Origin: Isoetes taiwanensis | Taxonomy: Eukaryota; Streptophyta; Lycopodiopsida; Isoetales; Isoetaceae | DNA length: 64,000 nt | Direction: 5' to 3' | Assembly: GCA_021234155.1 (NCBI GenBank) | Contig: JAJEKV010000021.1 | Location: 16,193,563-16,257,562 of the forward strand | Shown: in pieces, positions 35,387 to 48,500 of the stretch | Position numbering within the stretch: the first letter of the stretch is position 1 | Layout: each line of letters opens with the position of its first letter | The notes under the pieces: generated by a model | The model's database searches: none | What the model saw: the letters and a program-made list of their open reading frames with translations, nothing else | What the model was told of the DNA's origin: nothing | Program-made: the position numbers and the translations under genes

Positions 35387-36347
35387 TATTAGTAAGTGCC
35401 ACCCCTTTGGTTGGAGGAATCTCAAAATGCAGCTGCCCCACAGCATTTACTTTGATTTCACCATTCCTACTACAATGCCTTTGATTATCAAAAAATGGAT
35501 TAGGGCATGGCAAAAGGTAAAAGGTATGTATACATGGAAAGAAGGACTTTCACAAGACCAACCTATTTTCTGGAGTCCTTCTCTCATTTTAGATGACCCT
35601 AATATTTGTCTGGCTACTAATTTCCCCATGTTAGCCAAGCATTGGACTAACAGTGGAATAATATATATCAGGGATATTACTGATGATTTTGTTTATCAGG
35701 AATCTAGCCTAGCAAATCTAGAAGATGACTCCAGGCAGCTTTTCAACAGTATCTCTCTAAGATTGGCAGCTGGAGAATGGCATGATACGGATGTACTTTG
35801 GCATATCAATGGCTTCTGTGGTTACAGAGTAAACCTGGCCTACAGGTATCTTAATAGGGGCCAAGAAAGTTCTATCCACATGAAATGGAATTTTGATCCA
35901 GATAGGGCTTTAAGGAACCTGAGATTTATGTGGAAAAGTCCAATCCACCCAAAAATCAAGGCCTTTATGTGGCAGCTTTGGCACAAATCTTTGGCCACCA
36001 ACAGAAAAAGGTGGAGGCTCAACATGTCTAATTCTGACATTTGTGTTAGATGCTTGCAGGATCAGGAAGATGAAGCACATCTCTTTAAAAACTGCCTATG
36101 GGCAGAATGGACTTTGGAGCTTGCAGAAACTGAGCTGAACATCCCTGGCTTAGCCAATATGCAAATGGATGAGCTCTTTTTCCCTGAGAACCCAGTGGAA
36201 TGGAGGAGATACATTCTCCTTTGGAGAATGTGGAAAGGAAGGAATACCTTGATCTTCAAGGAAGAAATCATCTGGCCCAATGCCATTATTAAGCAGGCCC
36301 AATATGATATAAATTGGGTACTGGAAGTTTCCGGGAATCAGAACTAA
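35387..36347 (+). pseudogene. L1 ORF2 C-terminal part with zf-RVT
   Basis: Continuation of the 32523 frame. It contains WHINGFCGYRVNLAYRYL (connection), SPIHPKIKAFMWQLWHKSLA and the zf-RVT motif Cys-x2-Cys...His-x4-Cys (ICVRC ... AHLFKNC, about 36040-36110), and ends at TAA 36345-36347. Confidence 0.85.
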
Positions 36348-36366
36348 GTCTCAGTTCCTTTATCTA

Positions 36367-36714
36367 ATGTTGATTTTGCCTTTGTTTGCAGGAAATACTT
36401 TGATCATGTTCAAAAGGCTGAGGTGGAGGAGGATGAATCTCCATGCGAATGCACAATGGCTTACACAGTTCGGAGTCGAAATACCCAACGAGCACGGGGA
36501 TAATTGTCAATGCAATTGTGCTTGTACCTCATATTTGGACGAAAGAAGATATATTCTGTGCACTGTCAAGGATAAGAAAGACAGGTTCAATCCAGGGAAG
36601 GCCCATATGTGTAAATGCCCTTACTGCCTATTCATTGTGGCCAACAAGGGAATGGGAAGAAAGGATCATTCGAAGAGAGAGCCAAAGAAAAGGAGGTATT
36701 CGGGTGAACACTGA
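36367..36714 (+). CDS. small Cys-rich ORF in the LINE 3' region
   Basis: 115 codons with a Cys/His cluster, CQCNCACTSYLDERRYILC and HMCKCPYC, ending in a basic stretch (KREPKKRRYSGEH) that looks like a nuclear signal. A splice-acceptor-like 'ttgcctttgtttgcag' lies at its start, so the real exon may begin near 36392. I do not recognise the family. It could be an L1 accessory frame, a transduced host exon, or chance. Confidence 0.35.
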   Translation: MLILPLFAGNTLIMFKRLRWRRMNLHANAQWLTQFGVEIPNEHGDNCQCNCACTSYLDERRYILCTVKDKKDRFNPGKAHMCKCPYCLFIVANKGMGRKDHSKREPKKRRYSGEH

Positions 36715-36930
36715 TCACTTGGATAGTCCCACCAGAATTGATCTATCTGTTTGAAACTGCCAAATACTTTTAAGCTATAGCTATAATTTTGATTTTGGTT
36801 AGTTTGATTTTATCAGGGTCAATAACCTACCCTTTCCTAAAGGTTATTCTCTAAAAAAGCTTTGTGTAGCTTTTTACGCACTTTGTACTTTACTATATGA
36901 ACTTAATATATACAAAGCCTTCAATTAAAA

Positions 36931-38127
36931 GAAGAAAGTTGGGTATTAATTTTTTCCTATTCCTTTTTAGTGCATATCTTATTAATATATCTCACATATG
37001 TCTTTCTGCATCAAAGCAAGGTTGCAAGCGTGTTTTTACTTCTTTTTTGGTTATATCAATATGTATGCACGTTAGATTTTATTTATAGGGTTTTTTGGGT
37101 TACCCATAAAGCATGCATATGCATGGGCACATATAAAAGATTGGATGTGAGGATAACAAATTCAGCTTTGTTTGAATTGCATTGCTAGAGGATCCTATCA
37201 GTGTAAAGAGACAACTGTTGCTGTAACTTTCTGGATGCTTAAAAGGTTGTAGCGCAGTTATACATCTCATATTTTAGTTGCATTACCAAAAATTCCTTTG
37301 TCTTTTGATGTTTAGCTCTTGGATTGAGTTTAACTTGCAAGCTGCAAGTCTATATTACTCATATGTACGTGAGTAAGGAATTTAAAGAATAAAGTTGCAT
37401 TATTTTGCAGAAAAAAAACCTAAAGAATGAAAATACTATTTTGCCTTACTTTTGCCAATGAGTGGGTTTTTGTTTAATAGCAAGTTCAATGCATTCCCTC
37501 AAAAATAGATTAATGGCTTAGTATCATGTATTGAGAGACGAACGAGCATTGCAAAATTTCATGAATCAATCTACGTGCAATGTGAATTTACTTTCAATGA
37601 AAATCAACCAAATACCTTAATTTTCAAAGTATTTCTCAAGTTGCGGTTGATATTTCTCAGATTGGCCATTGCATGCCCATATAAACGTGTAATTTTCTAT
37701 TTTAGAGAAAGGTTTACTTGGACCCTACATTCCTTATAAAGCATTACTTTCTCTGTTAAAATCCATCCCTTTCATTAGACATTAGCACGGCAATGCCAGG
37801 CACAAGTTTACTAATAGTGATTTATTTCTCATCTGTGAATTTGAAAGATTGCTTTGTTTTGTTTAAATGTCTATTATGTATCGTATGTGCAGATCTAACA
37901 GACAACATAAGTTAGTACAATTGCGAGATCTGGAAGGATCTTAAAGTTAGGTTAGTACTTTTATTTTCTCAAATATGTGCCAATGCTGTCTGATAATAGT
38001 CAATTTGAAGTTATGCATGACGTCTATGGGTGGACCTACATTTGTTGGTGTTATCCAATATACATCCACTTTGAGCTGTGTATAAGACTTTATATCATGG
38101 GCCATGGACTGACATTTATATGAAGGG
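36931..38127. other. AT-rich intergenic DNA
   Basis: No gene, element end or notable repeat seen. Confidence 0.5.
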
Positions 38128-40250
38128 GATGTCATAATGGGCCTGCAACGCCTCGCTAACGGGAACGCAGCAGATTTGGATGGTATGCAGGCAGAGCTTC
38201 TCAAGTGGGCCGGGCCCCCAATGGTGCCGGTTCTCCAAAGCCTCTTCAACGGGGCATTGCAAGAAGGCTTCCCCGCCCGGACTACCCGGTAGAGTTGTGC
38301 CCATATACAAAGCGGGGGACCCCCATTGACCAACTATCGTTACCATTATGGTCGATTCTGTCTTTGCCAAGTTGCTTGCGGGGATTCTTGAGCGGCGGTG
38401 ACACACTTTGGGCGAGGATGGAGAAGTCTGGGGGGCTCTCCACAGCGGCAGGCTTCCGCCCCGGCATTCTACTATTGACCATATCTTCACTCTGCGAACA
38501 CTCATAGAGGATAGCCGGGAATCAACGCCCGAGAATGCATCATTTGCTTTGTGGATTTAGCAAAGGCTTTTGACACGGTGCCTCGGGATAAGTTGTGGGA
38601 TAGATTGAGACATCTAGGGACCCCGTCGACTTGCGGCAATGCTATATCTGAGACTATATGAGGCTTGCTCGGTCGTCTCACACCTGCTTGTGGGAGCCCG
38701 TTGTTAGTAGCATTGGGGTGCGCCAGGGCTGCCCTCTATCCCCGACGCTCTTCGGCTTGTACATTGACCAGCTAGAAGAATGGCTAGCTGAGCACGGGGG
38801 GGGAGGGGAGGCGCCGATTGATGCACCACATAATCCGCAACTCATATATGCCGATGATGTTGACACGCTTTCGATATACCCGGAGGACATGCAACGCCAC
38901 CGGATGCTTTGGACACTTTCTGCCAATTCACTGACATGAGAGTTAACTTGGCCAAGACAAGGGTGCTGCTGGTCCCATCATCCCGACACCCACGCCTTCC
39001 CTCATTCACTTACCAGGGGCAGGTAGTGGAGGTGGCTCAGTCTTATAAGTATTTGGGCATTGAGTTTTCTACTACCACACACCGGGATGCATCCATCGTT
39101 ACGGGTCACTGCAGGGTGGAAAGCCCTCAGATGCAATGCAAAACAACAAATCCAAGGCAGAGTCAGATGTATGGGGTCACCGAGGCACACTTGTTCGGGG
39201 CCTTGGTTGAACCGGTCCTCCTCTATGGGGCGTAAGTGTGGGGGGCGGTGATATCCCTCACCACTTGGAACGATCTAGAGCGGTGCTAGAAGGCCTTCTT
39301 GGCCCGGCACCGGGAGTGAAATCCACGGTCCCATATCGGATCTTGCTCCGAGGAGACAGGCTTCCTTCCATTCTGAGAGGGGCTGCTTGGAACATCACAT
39401 TATTTACTTCCGGAAGGTGGTGGCTATGGATGAAGCCCGGCTGCCCAACCTTGCTTTGGCAATGGCGATGGGCCCGCGGCAACTCAAAGCCTTTGGAAAG
39501 ACAAGCAAGCCCAGTGGTTCTCGCTATGGAATGTGCGTGAACCTACGGATGTGGACTAGTGCATACACCGAAGGAAGGCTGGCTGCCTTGAAGCGATACT
39601 TGGATGCTTGCTTCATGGCCAAGCTTTGGGATCAGAGGCCCCCTGTCACATGTCAAGGTGGCAAATGATCGACAACGAGGTTAATCCCATGCTCACGAGG
39701 GGCCCACACCACTACCTGCGCACCCATCTACCCATGAAAAAGCGGGGTGATTGCTTCCCATTCAAGACAGTGCACACCACCTCCGCATTGAGACGGGGGA
39801 GATGGATTCGGGGCGCGCGTGAGGACAGAGTCTGTCCGCTCTTTGTCAGCGAGGTGCCATTGAGGATGAAAGTCACGCCCTCGGGCCCTGTCCGTGTCTG
39901 AGCATATCCGGGCCTCGGTATGCTCGGTTAGTTGTGCCCCATCGGGCCTTGCATGAGCTAATGAGCCGCACCCTCAGTAGGCTTGTTGGGATCGTTACCT
40001 CCGGGAGGTAATGGATACGCCGGACTTCGGTTATGCCCCCGTCCAGACATTAACCTCAGCCGTACTTGTGATTATGTATATAATCGCGGTATGTCGGCAT
40101 CCTTATTGCTACTAAGGTTTTCCCTAAACCCTTGGTGGGGGTTTTAATCCTGGTAGTAATACGCCTGCCGCTCTCTCTTTGTACTTGGGTCCCATAGGCC
40201 AGTTGGTCTCCGTGGACGATAAAATCATATTCTATTCTATTCTATTCTCT
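38128..40250 (+). mobile_element. 5'-truncated LINE, longest copy of the TTCTA-tail family
   Basis: GC-richer than its flanks. Broken frames show, in order, NGNAADLDGMQAELLKWAGP, NYRTIMVDSVFAKLL-like, motif A (FVDLAKAFDTVPRDKLWDRL), motif B VRQGCPLSPTLFGLYIDQL and motif C IYADDVDTLS (YADD at 38847-38858). SYKYLGIEF and LVEPVLLYGA follow, then the C-terminal THLPMKK...RRGRWIRG. Frameshifts and stops are numerous. The 3' UTR carries the family stem-loop (40105-40160), CCGTGGACGATAAAA and a short TTCTA tail (40232-40250). Confidence 0.85.
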
Positions 40251-40255
40251 TCACC

Positions 40256-40928
40256 AAGACTATAATTTTTTGCTACTGCCAAAGTTTGGATTGAAGCCTG
40301 GAATTGAAGCCGGATTAAACAGTTGCATCTAGGCGTCTTCGGCATCTTCGCTAGAACACATCAGGGGATAGATGATGTTTGAGTATTAATCGATGGCGCT
40401 TGCATGTTTATCACGATTTATCTTGTTTATACGATGGCTGAAACAATTTTTATTGGATTTCTATCGCAGAAGGTAAAGATCGATTTTCTGTTTGTTAATC
40501 TGTTGTTTCTCCAGTGTATTTATTAAATGTTTGCATTATCTTGAAGATTTTTCATGCATTTTTTGCTTGAACAGTCACAGAAGGAACAACTGCCCTCTCC
40601 ATCTTTCAAGCAAAGAACCATTCTAAAAATTAAAAAAGAAAAAAAAAAAAAATCAGAGGATTTGAAAGTTCGAATATAAAAATTATAGTTTATTACTATA
40701 ATTGATGAGGCAATGAAAATGTCATTAAAAACATACACTGGCTGAGAAAGTCATTAGAAAAAACATACACTGGGTTCCAGTGGTTACGTCCATATGTCCC
40801 CAGATGAGCGTGCCAATGAAACGCACTAACCTTCAAGATCTTAAGTACAACAACTAGTTCTAGGAATAAATAACCCCAACTTTTCAAATACACCTTCCTG
40901 ATCAGACCAAAACTTCAATTCTACAACA
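40256..40928. other. AT-rich intergenic DNA
   Basis: Poly(A)-like run at 40630-40650. No gene recognised. Confidence 0.45.
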
Positions 40929-41289
40929 TCTTTATCACCACAACCATCTATAACTTGCAAACAAGAGTACGTTGCATGTTTATTGACATCGACAATCACA
41001 ACAGTCAGGTTGCCACTGACAATCAAAACAACCAGAATAATGCGTTAGCTTGATCATAAGTCGTGCTTAAGAGTGAACAAATACTTTCCATATCCCTTAT
41101 ACACGAAACGACGAAACAAAAAACATGCAATCACACTCTCCGTATAAAACAAAAAACATGAAACAAAAAACATGCAATGACACTCTCGGGCCAACAAAGG
41201 GCAACCCTTTGTGCGGATCACCTTGTTTACAAGGTTTGGTCTTTACGCATGATCAGAGCTTTTCTGAATATATATATTTATATATACAT

Positions 41290-41894
41290 GTATGCTCGTA
41301 CAAGATTCCATGTAAGCAAATAATATATGGCCCAAGTCGTCAGTAGATATATGATCATAATACAAGATTGACTAATCCTTAGATTTATCAACATGGAAAT
41401 CAGGACAACCATCATTTCCAGATATCTGCTTGTTGCAGTATCAATTGCGTAAGATCTACAATTTATATACTCATAAATCAAATGCACACTCCCTAAAACG
41501 TACATATATAGTCCATTGAAATAAATATGCTCGTGCATTAATTCCTACATTTGTCAACATGCTCATAATCATTCCGTGCACTACAAGCTAATTGACACCT
41601 ACAGTATTGAAACATATAGCTCCCCCATAGATTTAGATACAATATTTTTGTGGTAAATAACATGTAATTCTTCCTATTTTTGTCCAACAGAACTTTTATT
41701 GATCTTTATCATACTAGAAGATTGAGAACATCGTCCATGTATTTCCATCAATTTGTAGTGAAAATCCGATCTAAAGAGTATTATCGAACACGTCCCATGT
41801 CTTATTGCCAAATAACAACTTATATCGGTTTCTTAACTTATAATTCGTTCTGATTAGGGATCACGATTCTAATGCAAAACTTCCCCCCATTGCC
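41290..41894. repeat. ancestral intergenic unit, copy 3, first arm
   Basis: Diverged but co-linear with 6260-6890 and 19660-20150 ('cctacatttgtcaacatgct', 'cttcctatttttg.c', 'actagaagattgagaacat'). It ends at the MULE target duplication. The assembly repeats it at 49265-49885. Confidence 0.65.
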
Positions 41895-41903
41895 CTTAAC
41901 CAC

Positions 41904-41941
41904 CGAGGTCTTTTTTGGCTCCCCAAATCGAGGGTCCCCCG
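41904..41941 (+). repeat. MULE left terminal inverted repeat
   Basis: Pairs with 58815-58853. The best-matched core is CTTTTTTGGCTCCCC.AAATCG followed by a G/C run. The assembly contains a second copy of this end at 49895-49930. Confidence 0.75.
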
Positions 41942-41948
41942 CGGCCAG

Positions 41949-42420
41949 AAATCGCTTAAGCGATTTTGGGCTGGAAAATCGCTTAAGCGATTTTCCGGCC
42001 TGAAAAGGGCGCGCCGGAAAATCATCATAAGGGAAAAAAAAAAAAAAAAGAAATCGCTTAAGCGATTTTCGGTGGCGATGCAGCAGCCCCGCCCCTGCCC
42101 GCTGAGGCCCGAGGCCGCCCGCCTACCCCGCGGCCCACGTCGCCACGAGGCCCGGGCGCCCGTGGCTCGCCCACGCGACCGACCGCCAAGCCCGAAGCGC
42201 TGAAAATCGCTTAAGCGATTTTCAGCTGCCCAAGACGGCTTTGGCCCCTGGCACGCCCGAGCTGAGAAAAATCGAAAAAAAAATCGCTTAAGCGATTTTC
42301 AGGTTTTAGAATCGCTCATATTTGAGGTTTCAGGTTGAAGCGATTTTCAGGTTTCAGAATCGCTCATATTTGAGGTTTTCCAGTTTCCAGGCTTAAGCGA
42401 TTTTCACGTTTCCATAAGGT
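41949..42420. repeat. left subterminal palindrome array
   Basis: Five full copies of the palindrome centred on CTTAAG (AAAATCGCTTAAGCGATTTT or its inner 18 bases) at 41949-41966, 41973-41996, 42051-42068, 42199-42226 (28 bp perfect) and 42280-42299, plus half-sites near 42335 and 42390. The DNA between is GC-rich in the middle. They are candidate transposase-binding sites. Confidence 0.85.
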
Positions 42421-42754
42421 ATTTAATATGTGCCCATTTGTATTTGTATTGTAGATTTTGTGCCTAGATTTTGTATTCTTTAATATGTGCCTGCATTTTG
42501 TATTCTAGATTTTGTATTCTAAATTTTGTATTCCAGATTTTGTCTTGATATGCCTAGATTTGTCTTGATATGCCTTTGTTGTATTCTAAAACCATGGGCC
42601 TTTTGAACCATTGCCATTATAACCATGGTCTTGATTAAGTTGAACATATTCTGACTTCCTTCTTTATACACCCTACCTTCATATGTTGTTTATGATAATT
42701 AGATTTACTTTACTAACAACACATTCGGCATATTCCCCAAGCAGGCATTACAAA

Positions 42755-45505
42755 ATGGCAACAGGTGACCGATGGGGCAGAGATCTTACGCAGGAGAGCC
42801 GCCCGATAGGGATGGACGAGAGTGGGCTCCCGGATTACGTCAACCGCGGACAGCCGGGCGAGGTTGGGTACATCACTTTTTGGTAAGTACCGTCAGACCC
42901 CCATTAGATAGCTTGCATAGTTGTGTCTCTAGAGTTTTTTCATTTGTACTTGCAGGTTGTATTTATGTCTCTAGAGTTTTTTTCATTTGTACTTGTATGT
43001 TTGACAGGGAATATCGAGGCATATGGCTGACTGTCAGGCGTCTGGGCCCCCGAACAGCCCGTGGCACACATAGTTTGGGCACTTACTGGTACTGCGACGC
43101 ACCCGGGTGTCCCCATACAGCGGACAAGGTACGGGTGAATCGTCCAATGGGCGGTTCGGCGAGGGATCGGTGCCATTGGGCACCATAATGCATATCACGT
43201 AGATATATGGTGGCCATCGAGGGAACGTGGTCGCCCCAGAATGACCCTTCCAGCGGCCATCCCTCTCACGATGAGGAGCGGGAGCGCCTCAATGAACTGG
43301 CACGGCAGAGGACAGCAGAGCAACGGGCAAGAGCGAATGCATCTGCGGCGGCAGGCAGAGACAGGCGTGCTTTGACGAGGACGACTGTCCGTATGCAGGG
43401 CTCCATGCCTGTACTTGACAGTCTACAGCATTACCTGCCGGGCCAAGGTGATGAGGCATTGACAAATTTGTCTCAAAGATCGCCAGGGGCATACGTGTGA
43501 GGTGGTGCACCCTCTATACCTGCGGGCAGGAGGCGCCGCACGCTTATGATCATCGGGGCAAAACCACCGAGGAGGAGGATGTCAGGATGAACGTGCAGCT
43601 GCATGAGTGGATGAGCCAGCGGATGTCGCAGGAGCCCCCCTCCCGGCCTACACCCGAGGAGATCATGGAGTATGCGACAAGGCTGGGTGCAGGAAGAGGA
43701 GCAAAAGAAGGGGGCATTATCGTCGCGGAGAGCAAAATTCCACCGCGGGTGCAGAGCGCCCCGTCGCGAGAGGCGACCATCGTGACCGACCGCAGCGCTC
43801 AAACCCACACTATGGAGAGCAAATAACGGCGCTATAGCTTTGCATACCGTGGATTTGCATTTCAGGTGGCATGTCGTCCTCCGCGGCATAGCACCCGACC
43901 GACGAGGGCCATTCTTCGCCCGCGCTGTGATGCATGTGTCCCGGCAGCCTATTGAGGACATACCGGCATTTACTGCTCATTCACACGCCACCTCCATTTG
44001 CATGTGATAGAGCCTCGTGGCGAGGCCGATCTTTGATGAGCTGCGGGAGAGCGGTCGCAGCACATACGCTCAGATTATACAGGAGGAGAGGGTTCGTTCC
44101 CCTAGCTTGGCATCATTGGTTTCACCTTTTCCTCCGGCTGCAGATGCACATGACCGAGCACCTGTGGGCATAGGGACGGGGCTAGAGGGTTCTTTACATC
44201 TTGGGATGGAGTTTGGGGCAGGGCACGGTATATACCTACTATTTGCTTTGAACCGCTATGGGTGGGCGGAGGTGGCAGAGAGGCACAGTATGCACGCGAA
44301 ACATTGTGCTACATCCGGGTTTGATGTTGCCTCTCTATTTCTGGGAGGAGGTTTATATTTTTGGGGACTCGTACACAGACGAGATATGCCGCGAGGTATG
44401 GCGAGCGGTTGATAGCACACCACCCCCACGTACCCACAGAGATCTTGTCGATTCGGTCGTAACGCACGTCATTGTTGGGGCCAGCTTCCTTTGCGGCGTT
44501 GGATGCGAGAGCGCATGTAAGGCAATCGTTAACGTCGATGAAGAGTGGGAGGCGGATCATGTCGGGGTAATTATCAGGTACGTGTCCTAGCACGATTTCA
44601 TTCATGTGTTGTCAACCTTTTTCGCTGACCATGTAGCACGCATGTGCAGTGCCTGCATGCATCAGTTCCAACCAGATGATAGATCCACATTTGCAATGGT
44701 GGACCCTCGCCGGGTTCGAAGATCACGAGATCATGGCCCCTGGACCTCGCTCCCACGCATTACGGAATCGATGGGAGAGCTTGCGAGCTATCATTTGGCC
44801 CATCCGTCATGGGTGCGTGGCATAGTCCCTATCCCCTCTCTTGTCTCCACAGGTACTCATGCGAAGGTGAGCTTTGGTTGCGGGGGGACCGGGTACGTTC
44901 TGGTGCATATTGCAGACCCTGTAGTACGGGAGAGACTCGGGTGGCCCAGGCGTTTCGAGGGCTTTTGTTGCATGGATTCCCTGCCTGGCAGGGTGGGCCA
45001 TACCGGGACTCAAATACGAGTGCAACCCGCGGACGTACAACGGTGAGTTCTTTTGCTAGCCGACTTCCTTACTTTTAGTTGTCTTCAATCGTGCAACAAG
45101 TCCTTCTGGTGTTGGGGCCGGTATTGCAGCCGTGGGTCTGTACCACACTCATGCCCCCCGACCCTTTGGCGCCGGCGTTTAAATCGGTTGGAGCTGCGGC
45201 GGCGCCAGCCCCCCAAAGACGAACCAAAGATTGGTCTTGTGGTGCCCATGTCTGTCTAAACATCCGGCATGTCATGAAGGCTTTCCTATGGCCAGAGACA
45301 GACATAGACTTGCAGGTTGGACACTATCCCTCCCCACCACCTCATTAATCAGTTACATATGCCCCGCATGACATCCGAAGCCTTTCACCTTGCAGGTACG
45401 CCCGAACATGCATACCGACGAAGGATGTGGCACGGCCAGCGAAACTTCTTTACACTCATTGCTTGCACAGACGCTGGAAGGCATATTGGTTCAACTACCA
45501 AATAA
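42755..45505 (+). CDS. MULE second gene, unknown function (frames damaged)
   Basis: ATG at 42755 starts MATGDRWGRDLTQESRP...GYITFW. The frame continues across an intron 42883-43007 (gtaagt...ttgacag) with a shared Trp codon into EYRGIWLTVRRLG, then YWYCDAPGCPHTADKVRVNR, a possible zinc-binding segment (Cys-x4-Cys, later CHW...NAYH; FLYWCH/WRKY-GCM1-like at best). Further coding-like blocks are ELRESGRSTYAQIIQEERVR, YFWEEVYIFGDSYTDEICRE and FADHVARMCSACMHQFQPDD. The frame ends near 45505. Frameshifts between blocks are likely assembly errors. I do not recognise the protein; its convergent position to the transposase suggests a MURB-like accessory role, which is inference. Confidence 0.5.
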
Positions 45506-45544
45506 TGAGGCGCCGCCCCATAGTGTACTTTTTACTATGCAATA

Positions 45545-48500
45545 GAAACATTGTCATTGATTTAAATGCCATGTACCATCCACATCATCACCGAAAGTGA
45601 TCACCAAACCTGGGCGGCGCCCGGTGGAGCCTCTCCTCCCACGGCCGCTGGGCGGCGTTTAGCGTTACCGCAGAGGCTACACGACGTGGCGTTGAAAAAG
45701 TTACGCACTCCGTGCTCCCTCCGCTGGCCGAGTTGCATAGCCCCTCGCATTGGGGCGTTTCGGTGCCGCCGCGATCACTTTAACGCCCTTAAGCGACGTC
45801 GCACCTCCGCAAAGCAATGGAGCCGTGTCTTCCTCGTCTATGTGTTCTTGGTTCATTACCTCCGTCACCAAGATTGCATTTCCTGCGCCATTGCCCGCAA
45901 CCACCGACTAACCACCAATCTCAACGTGTCTTCGTCCACTACAGTGCCGGTGGCGCTCGATGTCTTTGAGCTCGCTTCCGTCCGATATAGCACTTCAAGA
46001 GTCGGGGACTGTACCTAAAGAGAAACATATCTCCTGCTATGAGGTGCTTGCACCTTTGGGACATCGGGACGGACGGGTGCAATAGTCTTTGCATCATCAA
46101 AACCGTGATAGCGGACCCCATCATCCGCCGGATCGCGATGGACAGTTCAACGGTCCTCGTCGTCCACTCTTGTGATTGTGTTTGCATCTCCCTCAAACCG
46201 TTGCGGCCAGATCTTGTGCACTGCGACGCCGTTTATGCGATAGGATCGTGGGCCGCATCTTACCGGCGAAGTCGGTGAAGCAAAGGGAAGGGAACGTGAT
46301 TAGAATGGAAGAGCATTCTTAACTATGTGCTTTGCTAGAGACATACCTAGGCTCCAACGCTCCCTGCACCGCGTCAAAATTGTGCCTCCCGGGGGATCAT
46401 CACCATTTGGATATCCTACTAGCGAACAAATTAGAGTGTACATCCGCAAGTTAACCTTGCAACCCAAAGTTTGCACCTTCAACACCCTCCAATGGGCCTC
46501 CACGTAGTTGGTAGTGTCCATGTATCCATGGGGCCACAACCTCCGTGTCAGCCATTTCCCATTTCCCTTCCCACACGCCGCCCCACAACCAGTTGTGGGC
46601 AAGATAGCTGGGGATGCCAGGTGTATTGCTGCACGTCAAGTACGAAACGATATTTCTAATCAAGAGCTCGACAAAGACACTTACTCGAAGATCTCGGCAC
46701 TGTTACCATAGGCATTGTAGAAGTGATTTTCCAAGTGCTCATACCGCTCCAGGTCGGGCTCCAACATGAGATTAGATAGCCTTTGCCAGACATCTTGGCG
46801 TATGAGCGGGTCTTGTATCCTCGGCATGAGGTTGTCACGCCATGCTCGCTTGCAATGGAACCAACAAGATATGACCGCGACCTGCGATCCGCACTTCGGC
46901 ATTACATCTAGGAAAACACAAATAGTGACAAGCAAAGTTCTTTACCTGCTCGCCGTGCTCGTTGAAACAGTATGGGTCGTTGGCAACTGCCTCTTCTATG
47001 GCCACTCTCTCCTCTCCGTCCATGTCAATGGTGATGGACCTTGGCCTTACATGCCCCATCCGTTCAAACACCATTGTAAAGCTTTTAATGCATTCTTTGT
47101 CTGCTGCGACCCTTCTTATGTGTACACAAAGATGTAGAAGACTGGATATCCAACCCCGCATGCAACTGGAACCACGGCTGCGTAGAGCGGTATCCGCCAC
47201 ATGTTGGTGCCGAATGTCGAGTCGAGGGCCCACCCCGAGTTTTGGCTGTACTGTATCGCCGCCCTACGCATAGTGTCATCTTGCAGAACTAGGATCCATG
47301 GGCGTTCGGGATCCCAGGCGTGAGCCGCTAATGGCTGGTGGTAGAGGACCTTTCCCCGCATGTGCCCAGCCCTCTATGTTCTCCTCAAGGCTGTCCCATC
47401 GGCCATTGCGCCACCGCTGAAACATAGTCACGCTCGAGCCAAGGCAAGTGAGTGCGCAGACAATCACAAGCCTAATTAGACATGACATTAAATCACCAAA
47501 CATTCGATACTTGTTGCGTAGACGCCACACATCCTCCCGGCTCATGTCAAACCGATATGTGACGCGCCGACGCGCCGGTGGTCTCCTCCCCGAGCATGGG
47601 ACCCACCGCCGCCATGTCCCACGGCCTTTGTGGCCGTTCCACGTTTCTCATTAACCCGCATGCTCTTTCTATCAGATTAGGGTGAACTGGTAGAGACCAT
47701 ACCTCCGGGCGCTTCGTATGGATCGTGCCTGAATGCACTGGCGCGCAAATATCCAGTCCGCTTCATCGTCCTCCCAATGACCATTCGGTACGCATCGCGG
47801 CGGTTTATCGCGTGCAGCCACGCCTCGCGGACTCCTCCGGACCTGCCTGTTGTGGGCCTGCGCACCGATTCCTCCACCCGTGGCGAGCAAAATCGCCCAC
47901 CTCATCTGCCGACCACCACCCCCGTCCCGATGCGCGTGTGGATGTGCACAAGACGGACACGCGGCCTCGCGCTTTGCACCTCTCCCACTCGATGTCGGTC
48001 CGGCCGATGATTGCTAGTCTCATGTTGAGGGAAGTCATTATCCTTCATGTACATGCGAACCTTGCAACCGCACACACGCAGCACCGGGTCACGTATTCCA
48101 AATGGATCCCGCGGCCTCGCTATGCCCGCGCCCCATCAGTGATCTTATTTCTTCTAGGGTTCAAGCGTCTTCGACAAGTGCTGGCCATTGGCAATGTGGC
48201 ACTGCGCCACTAGATTGTTCCAATCCTCTACCCAAGGCACACACTTTTCTGGATGCGATCCCACCCTATGCAAATAGGAAACATGACCGACGACTCCCAC
48301 GTATAGCCCCTCACGGTATTGCTCCCACCGTCCCTCATATCTATGCCACTTTCGAAAGAACATGCCTGTCTGGTCTCTGTGGAAGGGGAGGAAAATCTGG
48401 GTCTGCGATCCTGATGTCGCACGGATACGGGGGTCTACCTTCGTTGACGGAAGCAATCATAAGATCATATGTTGCTTTCAAGAACACATACCCATGCACA

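Larger units (their letters stand above)
32520..36930 (+). mobile_element. plant L1 LINE, 5'-truncated, split by Helitron B
   Basis: Two coding blocks (32523-33319 and 35387-36347) become one uninterrupted frame when 33320-35386 is removed. The first carries reverse transcriptase motif B (VKQGCPLAPFLFLIAMEGMN) and the catalytic FADD at residues 60-63, then thumb sequence (GRAILANSVISSSQVYQ). The second ends in a zf-RVT domain (FMWQLWHKSLATNRKRW, CVRC...HLFKNC). Endonuclease and the N-terminal RT are missing, so the copy was dead on arrival, yet its frame is still open over ~585 codons, implying a young insertion. The 3' UTR runs to about 36930 ('ctttgtactttactatatg', 'ttaatatataca'). Confidence 0.85.
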
